This document shows, one piece after another, positions 10,029 to 19,117 of a stretch of DNA of 64,000 nt. Numbering within the stretch: the first letter of the stretch is position 1; every line of letters starts with the position of its first letter. The position numbers were made by a program, and so were the translations under genes. The notes beneath the pieces were generated by a model. It saw nothing but the letters and a program-made list of their open reading frames with translations. It was not told where the DNA came from and made no database searches. The DNA comes from an uncultured Nocardioides sp. (GTDB lineage Bacteria; Actinomycetota; Actinomycetes; Propionibacteriales; Nocardioidaceae), in assembly GCF_947488515.1 (NCBI RefSeq), contig NZ_CANKZF010000001.1, positions 248,001 to 312,000 of the forward strand, given 5' to 3'.

Positions 10029-10711
10029 CAGACGTCCTGGGTCAGGTCTTGGAGGAAGGGGTTGGTGGCGCGCTCGCGTCCGATGGAGGTCTGCTCACCG
10101 TGACCGGGCAGCACCACGATGTCGTCGGCCAGTGGCAGGACCTTGCCGGCCAGGCTGCGCAGCATCGTGGCGTGGTCGCCGCCGGGGAGGTCGGTGCGGC
10201 CGATGGAGCCGGCGAAGAGGAGGTCGCCGGAGAACATCAGCTCGGAGACGTCCTGCTGCGCGTACGGCGTCCGGAACGTCACGGATCCCTCGGTGTGGCC
10301 CGGCGTGTGGTCGACCACGAACCGCAGCCCGGCGAGCTCCAGCTCGGCGAGGTCGGACAGCTCGCGTACGTCGTCGGGCTCGGCCCACGAGTAGTCGCCA
10401 CCGAGGAGCATCTGGGTGGTCTCCGGGCTCATCCCGGCCATCGGGTCGGACAGCAGGTGCCGGTCGGACGGGTGGATCCACGCCGTCGCGTCGTAGGTGC
10501 CCGCGACAGGGGCGACGCACCACATGTGGTCGACGTGACCGTGGGTGACCAGCACGCTGACCGGCTTGAGCCGGTGCTCCCGGACGACCTGGTCGACGCC
10601 GGCTGCGGAGTCCTTGCCGGGATCGATGACCACGCACTCCGACCCGGGACCCGTCGCCACGACGTAGCAGTTGGTCCCCCAGGGTCCGGCGGGGAAGCCG
10701 GCGATGAACAC
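10028..10711 (-). CDS. MBL-fold metallo-hydrolase (glyoxalase II-like)
   Basis: Metallo-beta-lactamase fold with the zinc motif THGHVDHM (H-x-H-x-D-H), later His in DHTPGHTEGS, Asp in FSGDLLFAGSIGR and the terminal His in VLPGHGEQT. These ligands match glyoxalase II/persulfide-dioxygenase-like hydrolases. It occupies the same position beside hisS as the equivalent mycobacterial gene. I chose GTG 10711 (VFIAGFPAGPWGTNCY, 227 residues) because AAGGA lies 9 nt upstream. ATG 10798 would add 29 non-conserved residues without a ribosome site. Substrate not predictable from sequence. Confidence 0.8.
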   Translation of the reverse strand: MFIAGFPAGPWGTNCYVVATGPGSECVVIDPGKDSAAGVDQVVREHRLKPVSVLVTHGHVDHMWCVAPVAGTYDATAWIHPSDRHLLSDPMAGMSPETTQMLLGGDYSWAEPDDVRELSDLAELELAGLRFVVDHTPGHTEGSVTFRTPYAQQDVSELMFSGDLLFAGSIGRTDLPGGDHATMLRSLAGKVLPLADDIVVLPGHGEQTSIGRERATNPFLQDLTQDV

Positions 10712-10801
10712 GGGCGTCAGTCCTTGCTGGTCGTCGACCGGTGTCCGGCCGGTCGTCTGCTTGTCGGTGGGAAGCCTACCGAGGGCAGTCCGGGCCATGA
10801 C

Positions 10802-10807
10802 TACGAT
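10802..10807 (+). promoter_or_regulatory. -10 element for a leaderless DUF349 transcript
   Basis: TACGAT ends 8 nt before ATG 10816 and there is no ribosome site. This spacing places the transcription start at or next to the start codon. Confidence 0.45.
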
Positions 10808-10815
10808 GGGCGACC

Positions 10816-12078
10816 ATGAGCTCCGACAAGCAGTCCCGAGACGACTCGGCACAGGGTGGGCAGCCCTGGGGCCGGGTGGCCGAGGACGGCACCGTCTACG
10901 TCCGAACCGCCGATGGCGAGCGTCCCGTGGGGTCCTACGAGGCCGGCACGACCGAGGAGGCGCTGGAGTTCTTCACCAAGCGCTACGAGGAGCTCGAGGG
11001 GAAGGTCCACCTGCTCGAGCAGCGCGTGGCCTCGGGGCGACTCGCGCCCGAGGAGGCGACCTCGTCGGTGAAGGCGCTGCGCGAGCAGGTCGTCGACGCC
11101 CACGCGGTCGGTGACCTCGTGTCCCTCGCCGCCCGCCTCGACGCGCTCGCCCCGGTGATCGCCGTCCAGCGCTCGGCGCGCAAGGAGGAGCGGGCGCAGA
11201 AGAGCGCCGAGTCCAAGGCGGCGAAGGAGAAGCTCGTCGCCGAGGCCGAGCGGCTCGCCGACAGCACCGACTGGCGCAACGGCGCCAACCGGCTCCGCGA
11301 GCTGCTGGCCACGTGGAAGGAGCTCCCCCGGCTCGACCGCGCCACCGACGACGCCCTGTGGCGCCGCTTCTCCACCGCGCGGACGACGTACACCCGCCAC
11401 CGCAAGGCGCACTTCGCCGAGGAGCACGAGCGCCGCGACTCCGCGCGCGTCATCAAGGAGCGGCTGGCCAAGGAGGCCGAGGCGCTCTCGTCCTCGACCG
11501 AGTGGGGCCCGACCGCCGGCAAGTACCGCGACCTGATGCGCGAGTGGAAGGCCGCCGGCCCCGCGCCGCGCGAGGTCGACGACCAGCTCTGGCAGCGCTT
11601 CCGCGGCGCCCAGGACACCTTCTTCGGCGCCCGCGACGCGACCAACGCCGCGCTCGACGAGGAGTTCGCCGCCAACGCCGAGGTCAAGGACGCGATCCTC
11701 GTCGAGGCCGAGGCGCTGCTCCCCGTGACCGACCTCGAGGCCGCCAAGAAGACCTTCCGCGACCTCGCCGACCGCTGGGACGCCGCCGGCAAGGTCCCCC
11801 GTGACCGGATGAAGGAGCTCGAGGCCCGGATGCGGAAGGTCGAGCAGGCCATCCGCTCGGTCGAGGACGAGCAGTGGAGCCGCAGCGACCCGGAGAAGTC
11901 CGCGCGCGCCGACGACATGATCGGCAAGCTCGAGTCCGGCATCGCCGAGACCCAGGCCAAGCTCGACAAGGCGTCCGCCGCCGGCGACGACCGGCGGGTG
12001 AAGGACCTCGAGTCCGAGCTCGCCAACAAGCAGGCGTTCCTCGACATGGCCCGGCGGGCCGCGGCCGACTTCAGCTGA
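10816..12078 (+). CDS. DUF349 domain protein (predicted coiled-coil, RNA/stress associated)
   Basis: A 420-residue charged helical protein. After an N-terminal segment (PWGRVAEDGTVYVRTADGER) come three or more DUF349 repeats of roughly 70-75 residues, each with a W-(K/D)-x-(A/L) core: LLATWKELPRL, LMREWKAAGPAPR, LADRWDAAGKVPR. The C-terminal 60 residues form a heptad-rich coiled coil (MIGKLESGIAETQAKLDKA). The gene lies divergently from the metallo-hydrolase and convergent with relA, a conserved actinobacterial position. Function of the family is poorly defined, and none is claimed here. There are no membrane segments or signal peptide. Confidence 0.85.
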   Translation: MSSDKQSRDDSAQGGQPWGRVAEDGTVYVRTADGERPVGSYEAGTTEEALEFFTKRYEELEGKVHLLEQRVASGRLAPEEATSSVKALREQVVDAHAVGDLVSLAARLDALAPVIAVQRSARKEERAQKSAESKAAKEKLVAEAERLADSTDWRNGANRLRELLATWKELPRLDRATDDALWRRFSTARTTYTRHRKAHFAEEHERRDSARVIKERLAKEAEALSSSTEWGPTAGKYRDLMREWKAAGPAPREVDDQLWQRFRGAQDTFFGARDATNAALDEEFAANAEVKDAILVEAEALLPVTDLEAAKKTFRDLADRWDAAGKVPRDRMKELEARMRKVEQAIRSVEDEQWSRSDPEKSARADDMIGKLESGIAETQAKLDKASAAGDDRRVKDLESELANKQAFLDMARRAAADFS

Positions 12079-12086
12079 TCCGCGCT

Positions 12087-12110
12087 CGCTCCGCCCGTCC
12101 GGGCGGAGCG
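12087..12110. terminator. Bidirectional terminator hairpin between DUF349 gene and relA
   Basis: CGCTCCGCCCG (12087-12097), loop TC, CGGGCGGAGCG (12100-12110): an 11-bp perfect GC-rich stem in the 40-bp gap between two convergent genes. No U-tract, as is usual in high-GC actinobacteria. Confidence 0.65.
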
Positions 12111-12118
12111 GGCACCGG

Positions 12119-14407
12119 CTACGCCGTGACGCGGTAGGCGTCGAACACGCCCGGCACGGCGCGTACGGCGCGGAGTACGCCGTCGAGGTGGGCCGCGTCG
12201 GCCATCTCGAAGGAGAAGCGGCTCTTGGCCACCCGGTCGCGGGTGGTGGAGAGCGTCGCGCTGAGGATGTTCACGTGGGCGTCGGAGAGCGCCATCGTGA
12301 TGTCGGAGAGCAGCCGGGCGCGGTCGAGTGCCTCGACCTGGATGTTCACCAGGAACGTCGACTGCGACGTGGGCGCCCACTCGACCTCGAGCACCCGCTC
12401 CGGCTGCCCGAGCAGGCTGGAGGCGTTGGTGCAGTCCTTGCGGTGCACCGACACTCCCCCGCCCTTGGTGACGAACCCCAGGATCGGGTCGGGGGGCACC
12501 GGGGTGCAGCACTTGGCGAGCTTGACCCAGAGGTCGTCGACGCCCTTGACGATCACGCCGGAGTCGGTCGGGCCACGCTTGGTGGCGGTCCGTGACCGGC
12601 CGGTGATGGTGACGCCCTCGGAGAGGTCCTCCTGGGCTCCGTCGTCGCCGCCGTGCAGGTCGATGACGCGTCGTACGACGGCCTGCGCGCTGAGGTTGCC
12701 CTCGCCGACCGCGGCGTAGAGGGCGGAGACGTCGGCGTGGTGGAAGTGCTCGGCGACGAGCGCGAGCACGTCGTGGGTCATCAGCCGGGTGAGGGGCAGG
12801 CCCTCCTTGCGCATGAGCTTGGCGATCTGGTCCTTGCCGCGCTCGATCGCCTCCTCGCGGCGCTCCTTGGTGAACCACTGGCGGATCTTGGAGCGGGCGC
12901 GCGGGGACTGGACGAAGTTGAGCCAGTCGCGCGACGGGCCCGACGTCGGCGACTTGGAGGTGAAGACCTCGACGACGTCGCCATTGTCCAGCGTCGACTC
13001 CAGCGGCACGAGGCGGCCGTTGACCCGAGAGCCGATCGTGTGGTGGCCGACCTCGGTGTGCACGGCGTAGGCGAAGTCGACCGGGGTCGCGCCCGACGGC
13101 AGCGGGATCACGTCGCCACGCGGGGTGAAGACGTAGACCTGCTGCTGGTTCATCTCGAAGCGCAGGGACTCCAGGAACTCGCCCGGGTCCTCGACCTCGC
13201 TCTGCCAGTCGAGCAGCTGCCGCAGCCAGGTGAGGTCGTCCTTGTCGCCGAGGCGGTCGGTGTCGACGCCCGCCTTGCTGTTCTCCTTGTACTTCCAGTG
13301 CGCGGCGACGCCGTACTCGGCGCGGCGGTGCTGGGCGAAGGTGCGGATCTGCACCTCGACCGGCTTGCCCGCGGGGCCGATGACCGTCGTGTGGAGCGAC
13401 TGGTACATGTTGAACTTCGGCATCGCGACGTAGTCCTTGAACCGCCCCAGGACCGGGTTCCAGCGGGAGTGGATCACGCCGAGGGCGCTGTAGCAGTCGC
13501 GGTCCTCGTCGACGAGGATGCGGATGCCGACGAGGTCGTAGATGTCGGAGAAGTCGCGGCCACCGACGATCATCTTCTGGTAGATCGAGTAGTAGTGCTT
13601 GGGCCGGCCGGTGACCTTGGCGTTGATCCGGGAGGCCTTGAGGTCCTGCTCGATCTCGGCCACGACCTCGGCGAGGAACTGGTCGCGCGACGGCGCGCGC
13701 TCAGCGACCATCCGCACGATCTCGTCGTAGATCTTGGGGTGCAGCGTCGCGAAGGCGAGGTCCTCGAGCTCCCACTTGAGGGTGTTCATGCCGAGCCGGT
13801 GGGCCAGGGGCGCGTAGATGTCGAGGGTCTCGCGGCTCGATCGCTCCTGGGAGGCGGCCGGGACGTAGCGCAGGGTGCGCATGTTGTGCAGCCGATCGGC
13901 GAGCTTGATGACCAGCACCCGGATGTCGCGCGACATCGCCACGATCATCTTGCGTATCGTCTCGGCCTGCGCCGAGTCGCCGTACTGCACCTTGTCGAGC
14001 TTCGTGACACCGTCGACGAGCAGAGCGACCTCGTCGCCGAAGTCGGCACGCAGCGCGTCGAGGGTATAGGGCGTGTCCTCGACCGTGTCGTGGAGCAGCG
14101 CCGCGACCAACGTCGGCTCGGTCATGCCGATGTCGGCGAGGATCGTCGTGACGGCGAGCGGGTGGGTGATGTAGGGGTCGCCGCTCTTGCGCATCTGGCC
14201 GGTGTGCCACTTGTCGGCGACCGCGTAGGCGCGCTCCAGGAGCGCCAGGTCGGCCTTCGCGTGGTTGGCACGCACGGCCCGGAAGAGAGGCTCGAGGACC
14301 GGGTTGGACGAGGGCGGGCGGGTGCCGACCCGGGCGAGGCGAGCACGCATGCCCCGAGCGGTGAGGGGCGCCTTGGCGTCCTGCGCGGGTGCCTCCTCCT
14401 CTGCCAT
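12119..14407 (-). CDS. relA: Bifunctional (p)ppGpp synthetase/hydrolase RelA/SpoT (Rsh)
   Basis: A 762-residue long RSH enzyme. The hydrolase HD domain is intact (His68, then HDTVEDT with His106-Asp107). The synthetase domain follows ([28 protein letters not shown]). Next come the TGS domain ([22 protein letters not shown]), a helical/zinc-finger-like region ([19 protein letters not shown]) and a C-terminal ACT domain. Both catalytic halves look complete, so it should make and degrade the alarmone, as expected for the single actinobacterial Rsh. TAGACT lies 6 nt before ATG 14407, suggesting a leaderless transcript. apt lies upstream. Confidence 0.96.
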   Translation of the reverse strand: MAEEEAPAQDAKAPLTARGMRARLARVGTRPPSSNPVLEPLFRAVRANHAKADLALLERAYAVADKWHTGQMRKSGDPYITHPLAVTTILADIGMTEPTLVAALLHDTVEDTPYTLDALRADFGDEVALLVDGVTKLDKVQYGDSAQAETIRKMIVAMSRDIRVLVIKLADRLHNMRTLRYVPAASQERSSRETLDIYAPLAHRLGMNTLKWELEDLAFATLHPKIYDEIVRMVAERAPSRDQFLAEVVAEIEQDLKASRINAKVTGRPKHYYSIYQKMIVGGRDFSDIYDLVGIRILVDEDRDCYSALGVIHSRWNPVLGRFKDYVAMPKFNMYQSLHTTVIGPAGKPVEVQIRTFAQHRRAEYGVAAHWKYKENSKAGVDTDRLGDKDDLTWLRQLLDWQSEVEDPGEFLESLRFEMNQQQVYVFTPRGDVIPLPSGATPVDFAYAVHTEVGHHTIGSRVNGRLVPLESTLDNGDVVEVFTSKSPTSGPSRDWLNFVQSPRARSKIRQWFTKERREEAIERGKDQIAKLMRKEGLPLTRLMTHDVLALVAEHFHHADVSALYAAVGEGNLSAQAVVRRVIDLHGGDDGAQEDLSEGVTITGRSRTATKRGPTDSGVIVKGVDDLWVKLAKCCTPVPPDPILGFVTKGGGVSVHRKDCTNASSLLGQPERVLEVEWAPTSQSTFLVNIQVEALDRARLLSDITMALSDAHVNILSATLSTTRDRVAKSRFSFEMADAAHLDGVLRAVRAVPGVFDAYRVTA

Positions 14408-14413
14408 TGGCCC

Positions 14414-14419
14414 AGTCTA
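14414..14419 (-). promoter_or_regulatory. -10 element for a leaderless relA transcript
   Basis: TAGACT on the minus strand, 6 nt before the relA ATG, with no Shine-Dalgarno sequence in the 56-bp gap to apt. Confidence 0.45.
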
Positions 14420-14463
14420 GTGAGGAGTCGGGCACCGCCGCGCGGGGACCGGGGTGGATCCGG

Positions 14464-15012
14464 TCAGATCGTGAGCAGCGTGGCGATCGGGAGGTCGCCG
14501 GTGACCGACCGGGGGTCCAGGAACGACAGCTCCATCAGCACCGTGGCGCCGGTCGCGACGCCGCCGCAGGCCTCGATGAGCTGCCGCGTCGCGACTGCCG
14601 TGCCGCCGGTCGCCAGCACGTCGTCGACCATCAGGACGCGCTCGCCCGGCGCGATCGCGTCCTTGTGCACCTCGAGCGTCGCCTCGCCGTACTCCAGGGC
14701 GTACGACACCGCGTGCGCGGCCCTAGGCAGCTTGCCGGCCTTGCGAACCGGCACGAAGCCGATGCCGAGGGCGAGCGCCACCGGCGCGGCGAGGATGAAC
14801 CCGCGCGCCTCCATGCCGACGACCTTGTCGACGACGACGGTGCCGTGGTCGTCACGGCCGGCGGCGGCGAGCGCGGTGATGATCGCGGAGAACGCGTGGT
14901 GGTCGGCGAGGACGGGGGTGATGTCCTTGAACGTGACGCCCTTCTCCGGCCAGTCGGCCACGTCGACCGTCAGGCGCTGCAGCGCCTCCTGGGCCGTACG
15001 GCGGTCAGGCAT
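14464..15012 (-). CDS. apt: Adenine phosphoribosyltransferase
   Basis: A 182-residue purine-salvage enzyme converting adenine and PRPP to AMP. The family start of the fold (DWPEKGVTFKDITPVLAD), the GMEARGF loop and the PRPP-binding motif (VLMVDDVLATGGTA, about residues 126-139) are all present. ATG 15012 overlaps the yajC stop by 8 bp, so the two are coupled. In most actinobacteria secD and secF separate yajC and apt. Here they are missing. Confidence 0.94.
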   Translation of the reverse strand: MPDRRTAQEALQRLTVDVADWPEKGVTFKDITPVLADHHAFSAIITALAAAGRDDHGTVVVDKVVGMEARGFILAAPVALALGIGFVPVRKAGKLPRAAHAVSYALEYGEATLEVHKDAIAPGERVLMVDDVLATGGTAVATRQLIEACGGVATGATVLMELSFLDPRSVTGDLPIATLLTI

Positions 15013-15301
15013 CGTCGCGCGTGTCGGGAGCGGGCTGCTCCAGCGGCTCGTCGACCTTGGCGATCGCGGCGCGGGCGATGTCGATCTGGGTGCCGGGCGC
15101 GATCTCGAGGCGGGCGCGGTCGTCGGCGAGCGAGACCACGGTGCCGTAGATGCCCGACGACATCATCACGCGCTGGCCGACCTCGATGCTCTGCTGGAGA
15201 CGGACGACGTCCTTCTGCCGGCGCTGCTGGGGGCGGACCACCATGAACCAGAAGAGGGCCAGGATGGCTACCAGGGGCAGGAGTGCAGCAAGGTCGTTCA
15301 C
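15005..15301 (-). CDS. yajC: Preprotein translocase accessory subunit YajC
   Basis: A 98-residue protein with one N-terminal membrane helix (LLPLVAILALFWFMVVRP) followed by the YajC hallmark RPQQRRQKD, the GQRVMMSSGIYGTV segment and a basic/acidic cytoplasmic tail. GTG 15301 is preceded by GGAGAG. YajC associates with SecDF at the Sec translocon. The partner genes normally directly downstream are not in this window, and the next gene is apt with an 8-bp overlap. Confidence 0.92.
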   Translation of the reverse strand: MNDLAALLPLVAILALFWFMVVRPQQRRQKDVVRLQQSIEVGQRVMMSSGIYGTVVSLADDRARLEIAPGTQIDIARAAIAKVDEPLEQPAPDTRDDA

Positions 15302-15369
15302 GGTCGGGGCTCTCCTCGAGGGGTGGGGTGCGGGAGCGCGTGGAGTCTACGCGGGTGCCCCGACCCGCC

Positions 15370-16467
15370 TCACACGTCGTCGAAGAGGGTCGAGTCGACG
15401 GTCGGGAGCGGCGGCGGCGTCAGGCCGAGGTGGTGCCATGCCGCGGGCGTCGCCACCCGCCCGCGGGGCGTGCGCGCGAGCATCCCCATCCGGACCAGGA
15501 ACGGCTCGGCGACCTCCTCGACCGTCTCGCGCTCCTCGCCGACCGCGACGGCCAGGGTGGAGACACCCACCGGTCCCCCGCCGAAGCGTCGGCACAGCAC
15601 GTCGAGCACGGCGCGGTCCAGCCGGTCGAGGCCGGACTCGTCGACCTCGAAGAGCTCGAGCGCGGCCTGGGCGACCGGCAGGCTCAGCACGCCGTCCGCG
15701 CGCACCTGGGCGTAGTCGCGGACCCGGCGGAGCAGGCGGTTCGCGATGCGGGGGGTGCCGCGCGAGCGCGAGGCGATCTCGCTGGAGCCCTCCGAGGTGA
15801 GGTGCACGCCGAGCAGCCCGGCCGAGCGGTGCACGATCTGGTCGAGCTCGTGGGGCTCGTAGAACTCGAGGTGCGCGGTGAAGCCGAACCGGTCGCGCAG
15901 CGGGCCGGGCAGGAGGCCCGCGCGGGTGGTGGCGCCGACGAGGGTGAAGGGCGGGATCTCCAACGGGATGGCGGTCGCCCCGGGCCCCTTGCCGATGACG
16001 ACGTCGACCCGGAAGTCCTCCATCGCCATGTAGAGCATCTCCTCGGCCGGCCGCGACATCCGGTGGATCTCGTCGACGAAGAGGACGTCGCCGTCGTTGA
16101 GTCCCGACAGGATCGCGGCGAGGTCGCCGGCGTGGGTGATCGCCGGGCCGCTCGTGAGCCGCAGCGGCGTGCTCATCTCGCCGGCGATGATCATCGCGAG
16201 CGTGGTCTTGCCGAGCCCGGGCGGACCGGAGAGCAGCACGTGGTCGGGCGCCCGGCCCCGGCGGCGGGCCGCCTCGAGGACCAGCCCCAGCTGGTCGCGC
16301 ACCCGCGCCTGCCCGACGACCTCGTCGAGCGTCTTGGGGCGGAGCGCCGCCTCGACGGCGCGGTCGTCGCCGTCGGCCTCGGCGTCGGTCAGCCGCTGCA
16401 GGTGGCCCAGCTCGGCCTCGGTCAGCTCGACGTCGTCGGTGTCCGCGTCGGTGTCGTCCCAGTTCAT
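15370..16467 (-). CDS. ruvB: Holliday junction branch-migration ATPase RuvB
   Basis: A 365-residue AAA+ motor. Walker A is GPPGLGKTT, Walker B is VLFVDEIHR, and the sensor region ([18 protein letters not shown]) and C-terminal winged helix are present. About 20 acidic residues precede the conserved core ([12 protein letters not shown]). ATG 16467 has a GAGAGGGG site. It follows ruvA by 13 bp. RuvB rings pump DNA through RuvA tetramers, and RuvC then resolves the junction. Confidence 0.96.
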   Translation of the reverse strand: MNWDDTDADTDDVELTEAELGHLQRLTDAEADGDDRAVEAALRPKTLDEVVGQARVRDQLGLVLEAARRRGRAPDHVLLSGPPGLGKTTLAMIIAGEMSTPLRLTSGPAITHAGDLAAILSGLNDGDVLFVDEIHRMSRPAEEMLYMAMEDFRVDVVIGKGPGATAIPLEIPPFTLVGATTRAGLLPGPLRDRFGFTAHLEFYEPHELDQIVHRSAGLLGVHLTSEGSSEIASRSRGTPRIANRLLRRVRDYAQVRADGVLSLPVAQAALELFEVDESGLDRLDRAVLDVLCRRFGGGPVGVSTLAVAVGEERETVEEVAEPFLVRMGMLARTPRGRVATPAAWHHLGLTPPPLPTVDSTLFDDV

Positions 16468-16480
16468 CGTCGTACCCCTC

Positions 16481-17080
16481 TCACGCCTTGCTCAGCGTGC
16501 GGAGGGCGGCGCGCAGCAGGGCGCCGACGTCGGGGGCGTCGCCGGCGTCGGGGGCGACGGCCTCGACCGCCTTCTCCGACTCCTTCGCCGACCAGCCCAG
16601 CCCGATGAGGCCCTGCTGCACCTGGTCGCGCCAAGCCTCCTGCGGCTGCGCCTCGGTCGTGGCGTGGTGGCCGCCGGTGGGCGGGCCGATGCGGTCCTTG
16701 AGCTCGAGGATGATGCGCTGGGCCCCCTTCTGCCCGATCCCCGGGACCCGGGTCAGCGCCTTGACGTCCTCGGTCGTGATGGCACGACGTACGTCGTCGG
16801 GGCTCATCACCGCGACGATCGCCTGCGCGACCTTGGGGCCGACGCCGGACGCGGTCTGGACGATCTCGAAGACCTGCTTCTCGTCCTCGTCGAGGAAGCC
16901 GAAGATCGTCAGGCTGTCCTCGCGCACGACCATGCTGGTGGGCAGCGTCGCGGGCCGGCCGACGCGGAGCGTGGCGAGGGTGCCGGGCGTGCACATCAGC
17001 TCGAGGCCGACGCCGCCCACCTCGAGGACGGCGCTGGACAGCGTGACGGCGGCGACCTCGCCGCGGACGAAGGCGATCAT
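16481..17080 (-). CDS. ruvA: Holliday junction DNA-binding protein RuvA
   Basis: A 199-residue protein: OB domain at the N-terminus ([20 protein letters not shown]), helix-hairpin-helix motifs in the middle ([14 protein letters not shown] and [14 protein letters not shown]), and a C-terminal RuvB-interacting three-helix domain after a flexible linker ([16 protein letters not shown]). ATG 17080 overlaps the ruvC stop as ATGA. A longer frame continues upstream antiparallel to nothing useful and would run through ruvC. Confidence 0.95.
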   Translation of the reverse strand: MIAFVRGEVAAVTLSSAVLEVGGVGLELMCTPGTLATLRVGRPATLPTSMVVREDSLTIFGFLDEDEKQVFEIVQTASGVGPKVAQAIVAVMSPDDVRRAITTEDVKALTRVPGIGQKGAQRIILELKDRIGPPTGGHHATTEAQPQEAWRDQVQQGLIGLGWSAKESEKAVEAVAPDAGDAPDVGALLRAALRTLSKA

Positions 17081-17646
17081 CGGGTCCTCATCGGGGTCTG
17101 CTTCTGGGCCTGCTTGTGGGCGGCCTGGGCCTGCGCGCGGGCCTGGGCGGCGGCGGCCTCGAGCCGGCTGTGCGCCGAGCCGCGCCAGACGTGGGTGATG
17201 GCCAGCGCGAGCGCGTCGGCGGCGTCGGCGGGCTTCGGGAGCTCGGACAGGCGCAGGATCCGGACCACCATCGCCCCCACCTGGGCCTTGTCGGCGCGCC
17301 CGTTGCCGGACACGGCGGCCTTCACCTCGCTCGGGGTGTGCAAGGCGATCGGCAGCCCGCGTCGCGCAGCGACGACGAGCGCGATGCCGCTGGCCTGGGC
17401 GGTGCCCATGATCGTGCTGGAGTCGGAGCGGGCGAAGACCCGCTCGACCGCGACCGCGTCGGGCCGGTGCTCCTCGATCCAGGCGTCGAGGCCCTTCTCG
17501 ATGGTGACCAGCCGCTCCGCGATCGGCAGCGTCGAGCTCGTGCGCACCACGCCGACGTCGACCATCGTCAGCGGGCGGCCGACGCTTCCGTCGACCACGC
17601 CGACGCCACACCGGGTCAGGCCGGGGTCGATGCCGAGCACGCGCAC
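17077..17646 (-). CDS. ruvC: Crossover junction endodeoxyribonuclease RuvC
   Basis: A 189-residue resolvase of RNase H fold. The first catalytic Asp is in VLGIDPGLTRCG, the next acid in AVERVFARSDSSTIM, and the late Asp pair in PADAADALALAITHVW. The tail beyond residue 165 is Ala/Gln-rich. GTG 17646 is preferred to GTG 17652 because GGAAGGGG then has a 7-nt spacing. First gene of the ruvCAB run. Confidence 0.93.
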   Translation of the reverse strand: MRVLGIDPGLTRCGVGVVDGSVGRPLTMVDVGVVRTSSTLPIAERLVTIEKGLDAWIEEHRPDAVAVERVFARSDSSTIMGTAQASGIALVVAARRGLPIALHTPSEVKAAVSGNGRADKAQVGAMVVRILRLSELPKPADAADALALAITHVWRGSAHSRLEAAAAQARAQAQAAHKQAQKQTPMRTR

Positions 17647-17792
17647 ACGCACACCCCTTCCGCCGTCGATCTCGTCCGAACATGTGTTCGTGCGATCACG
17701 CTAACCCGCGCCGGCTGCGCGACGTCGTACGACACGCGGCGCGTCCCGCTCCCGCCCGAGCTCTCCTGCCCGTCTCCCCCGCCCGCGCTGCC

Positions 17793-17835
17793 TCGGATGG
17801 CCGCGGATGGCCGCTGGATGGCCGCTGGATGGCCG
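17793..17835. repeat. Tandem repeat, about four 10-11 bp units
   Basis: Four near-identical copies of CTGGATGGCCG (first units TCGGATGGCCG and CGGATGGCCG) run directly into the first 76-bp palindrome. Upstream of ruvC, non-coding, likely slippage-prone. Confidence 0.7.
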
Positions 17836-17910
17836 CTGTAACGCCGGGTTAATCGCTGTACCCCCCATGATCTATCCCAGTGGGTACAGCTCCTGACCCG
17901 GCGTTACAGC
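17835..17910. repeat. 76-bp nested palindromic element, copy 1
   Basis: Outer arms GCTGTAACGCCGGGTTA (17835-17851) and TGACCCGGCGTTACAGC (17894-17910) pair at 16 of 17 positions. After a symmetric 5/5-nt internal loop, the inner arms TGTACCC (17857-17863) and GGGTACA (17882-17888) pair. Begins 7 bp beyond the stop of the AbiEi/DUF559-like gene. Same length and design as copy 2. Confidence 0.85.
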
Positions 17911-17916
17911 ACGAGA

Positions 17917-18915
17917 TCACCGCCGTCGGCGGACGACGCGGTAGGGCGCCAGGTCGTCGATGTCGGTGCCGAAGCGGGCGCAGGTGTCGGCGTACTCGCG
18001 CGCGGCCCGGGCGAGCGCTGCGCGACGGCGGGCGAAGAGGTCGACGTAGGTGAGCCGGCTCATGCCGAGCTTGAAGCCGGTCAGGAAGTCATGGCGCTGC
18101 TTCTCCTCGGCCAGGACCACGGCCGGCTGCTTGCCACTCGGGTTGCCCTCCGGGTACTTCAGCAGTCCGTCCGCCTCGAACAGGTGGCGGCGCACGCGAA
18201 GGTCGGCGAACGCGGTCTGGTGGCCGTCGGTCAGGCCGAACTGCAGGTCCGTCGGCCCGATCCCCAGCTCCAGAACGAAGTCACGGACGAGCGACTCGAG
18301 GTAGCTCTCGGCCAGAGGGTCCGCGTGCGCGATGCACCAGCGCATGCACCTGCTGTGCGGCCAGTCCTTCATCCGGTCGAGCCGGGCGAAGAGCTGCTGT
18401 CGGGTGACTCCGTGGCGCATGGCGGCATCGCACGCCGCGAGTCCGTGCGCCCGCCCGTGCTCGCGCACCATGTCGAGCGCCGTACGCGGTGGGTCGAGGA
18501 CGCGCAGGCCGTCGACCTCGAGGACGTCCTCGGAGAGGTACGGCGCGAGGTGGTGCTTCACCCCGGCGCGAACCGCGTCGCCGTGCACCTTCGTCCGACT
18601 CACGTGGACCAGCGCGGTGGGCGGAGCGGGCGCGCCCATACCCAGGACGATCGCCGCCGAGTCGTGGCTGAAGGCGTAGCCCGTCGACGTCAGGCTCAGC
18701 TGCGCGGCCCGCATGCGCAGGAGCGGTTGCGCTCGATAGGGGTCCAGGCCCTGCCACGCCTCGCGGTCGACGTAGACGCCGCGCCGCAGCCGGACGAGGT
18801 GACCACGGCGGATCAGGGAGCGGACGTCATTGGCGTCGAGGCCGGCGGCACGTAGCTGGCGCGCGGCGATGAGTCCGTGCTGGGACTGCATGAGGGCGAT
18901 CGTCGGGAGGTACAT
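17917..18915 (-). CDS. AbiEi-like winged-helix plus DUF559-like nuclease-fold protein
   Basis: A 332-residue protein. The N-terminus resembles AbiEi-family antitoxin DNA-binding domains (HGLIAARQLRAAGLDANDVR then LVRLRRGVYV). The C-terminus has a PD-(D/E)XK/Vsr-like pattern: FADLRV, FEADGLLKY, then EEKQRHDFLTGFKLGMSRLTY, the E-x-D-G..K and EKxR...G.R layout of DUF559-type proteins. No AbiEii toxin partner is adjacent. The gene interrupts the conserved ruvC-yebC neighbourhood and is flanked by two 76-bp palindromes. ATG 18915 is a best guess because no ribosome site is visible (ATG 18891 is possible). A longer frame would run through the palindrome. Function unknown. Defence or restriction-like activity is only a hypothesis. 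Confidence 0.72.
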   Translation of the reverse strand: MYLPTIALMQSQHGLIAARQLRAAGLDANDVRSLIRRGHLVRLRRGVYVDREAWQGLDPYRAQPLLRMRAAQLSLTSTGYAFSHDSAAIVLGMGAPAPPTALVHVSRTKVHGDAVRAGVKHHLAPYLSEDVLEVDGLRVLDPPRTALDMVREHGRAHGLAACDAAMRHGVTRQQLFARLDRMKDWPHSRCMRWCIAHADPLAESYLESLVRDFVLELGIGPTDLQFGLTDGHQTAFADLRVRRHLFEADGLLKYPEGNPSGKQPAVVLAEEKQRHDFLTGFKLGMSRLTYVDLFARRRAALARAAREYADTCARFGTDIDDLAPYRVVRRRR

Positions 18916-19025
18916 GCCGATCGAGCGTCGGCAGGCGGTCCGACGGCGAGATGGCGGACGACACGCCGCCTGTGGACGACGCGGCCGCCGAGCGACCTGT
19001 GGACGTCCACGGGCCTGCTTGATCC

Positions 19026-19101
19026 GCTGTAACGCCGGGTTAGGAGGTGTACCCACCCGGATATATCCAGGTGGGTACAAGCACTAACCCGGCGTTACAG
19101 C
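19026..19101. repeat. 76-bp nested palindromic element, copy 2
   Basis: Outer arms GCTGTAACGCCGGGTTA (19026-19042) and TAACCCGGCGTTACAGC (19085-19101) pair perfectly (17 bp). After 5-nt loops on both sides, the inner arms TGTACCCA (19048-19055) and TGGGTACA (19072-19079) pair. Begins 16 bp beyond the yebC stop. The internal-loop bases differ from copy 1 while the arms are kept. Confidence 0.85.
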
Positions 19102-19117
19102 GGCAAGCACGGGCCCG

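Noticed and set aside
12653-15715. Long open frames antisense to real genes (for example 12653-15715 +, 246-1640 +, 3743-5719 +, 20628-22628 -, 30015-32624 -, 40604-43201 +)
   Set aside because: They mirror recognised genes in high-GC sequence, carry Arg/Ala/Gly-rich low-complexity proteins without domains, and lack ribosome sites.
17793-17910. CRISPR array at the tandem repeats
   Set aside because: Units of 10-11 bp without spacers, adjoining a palindrome. Nothing resembling cas genes nearby.
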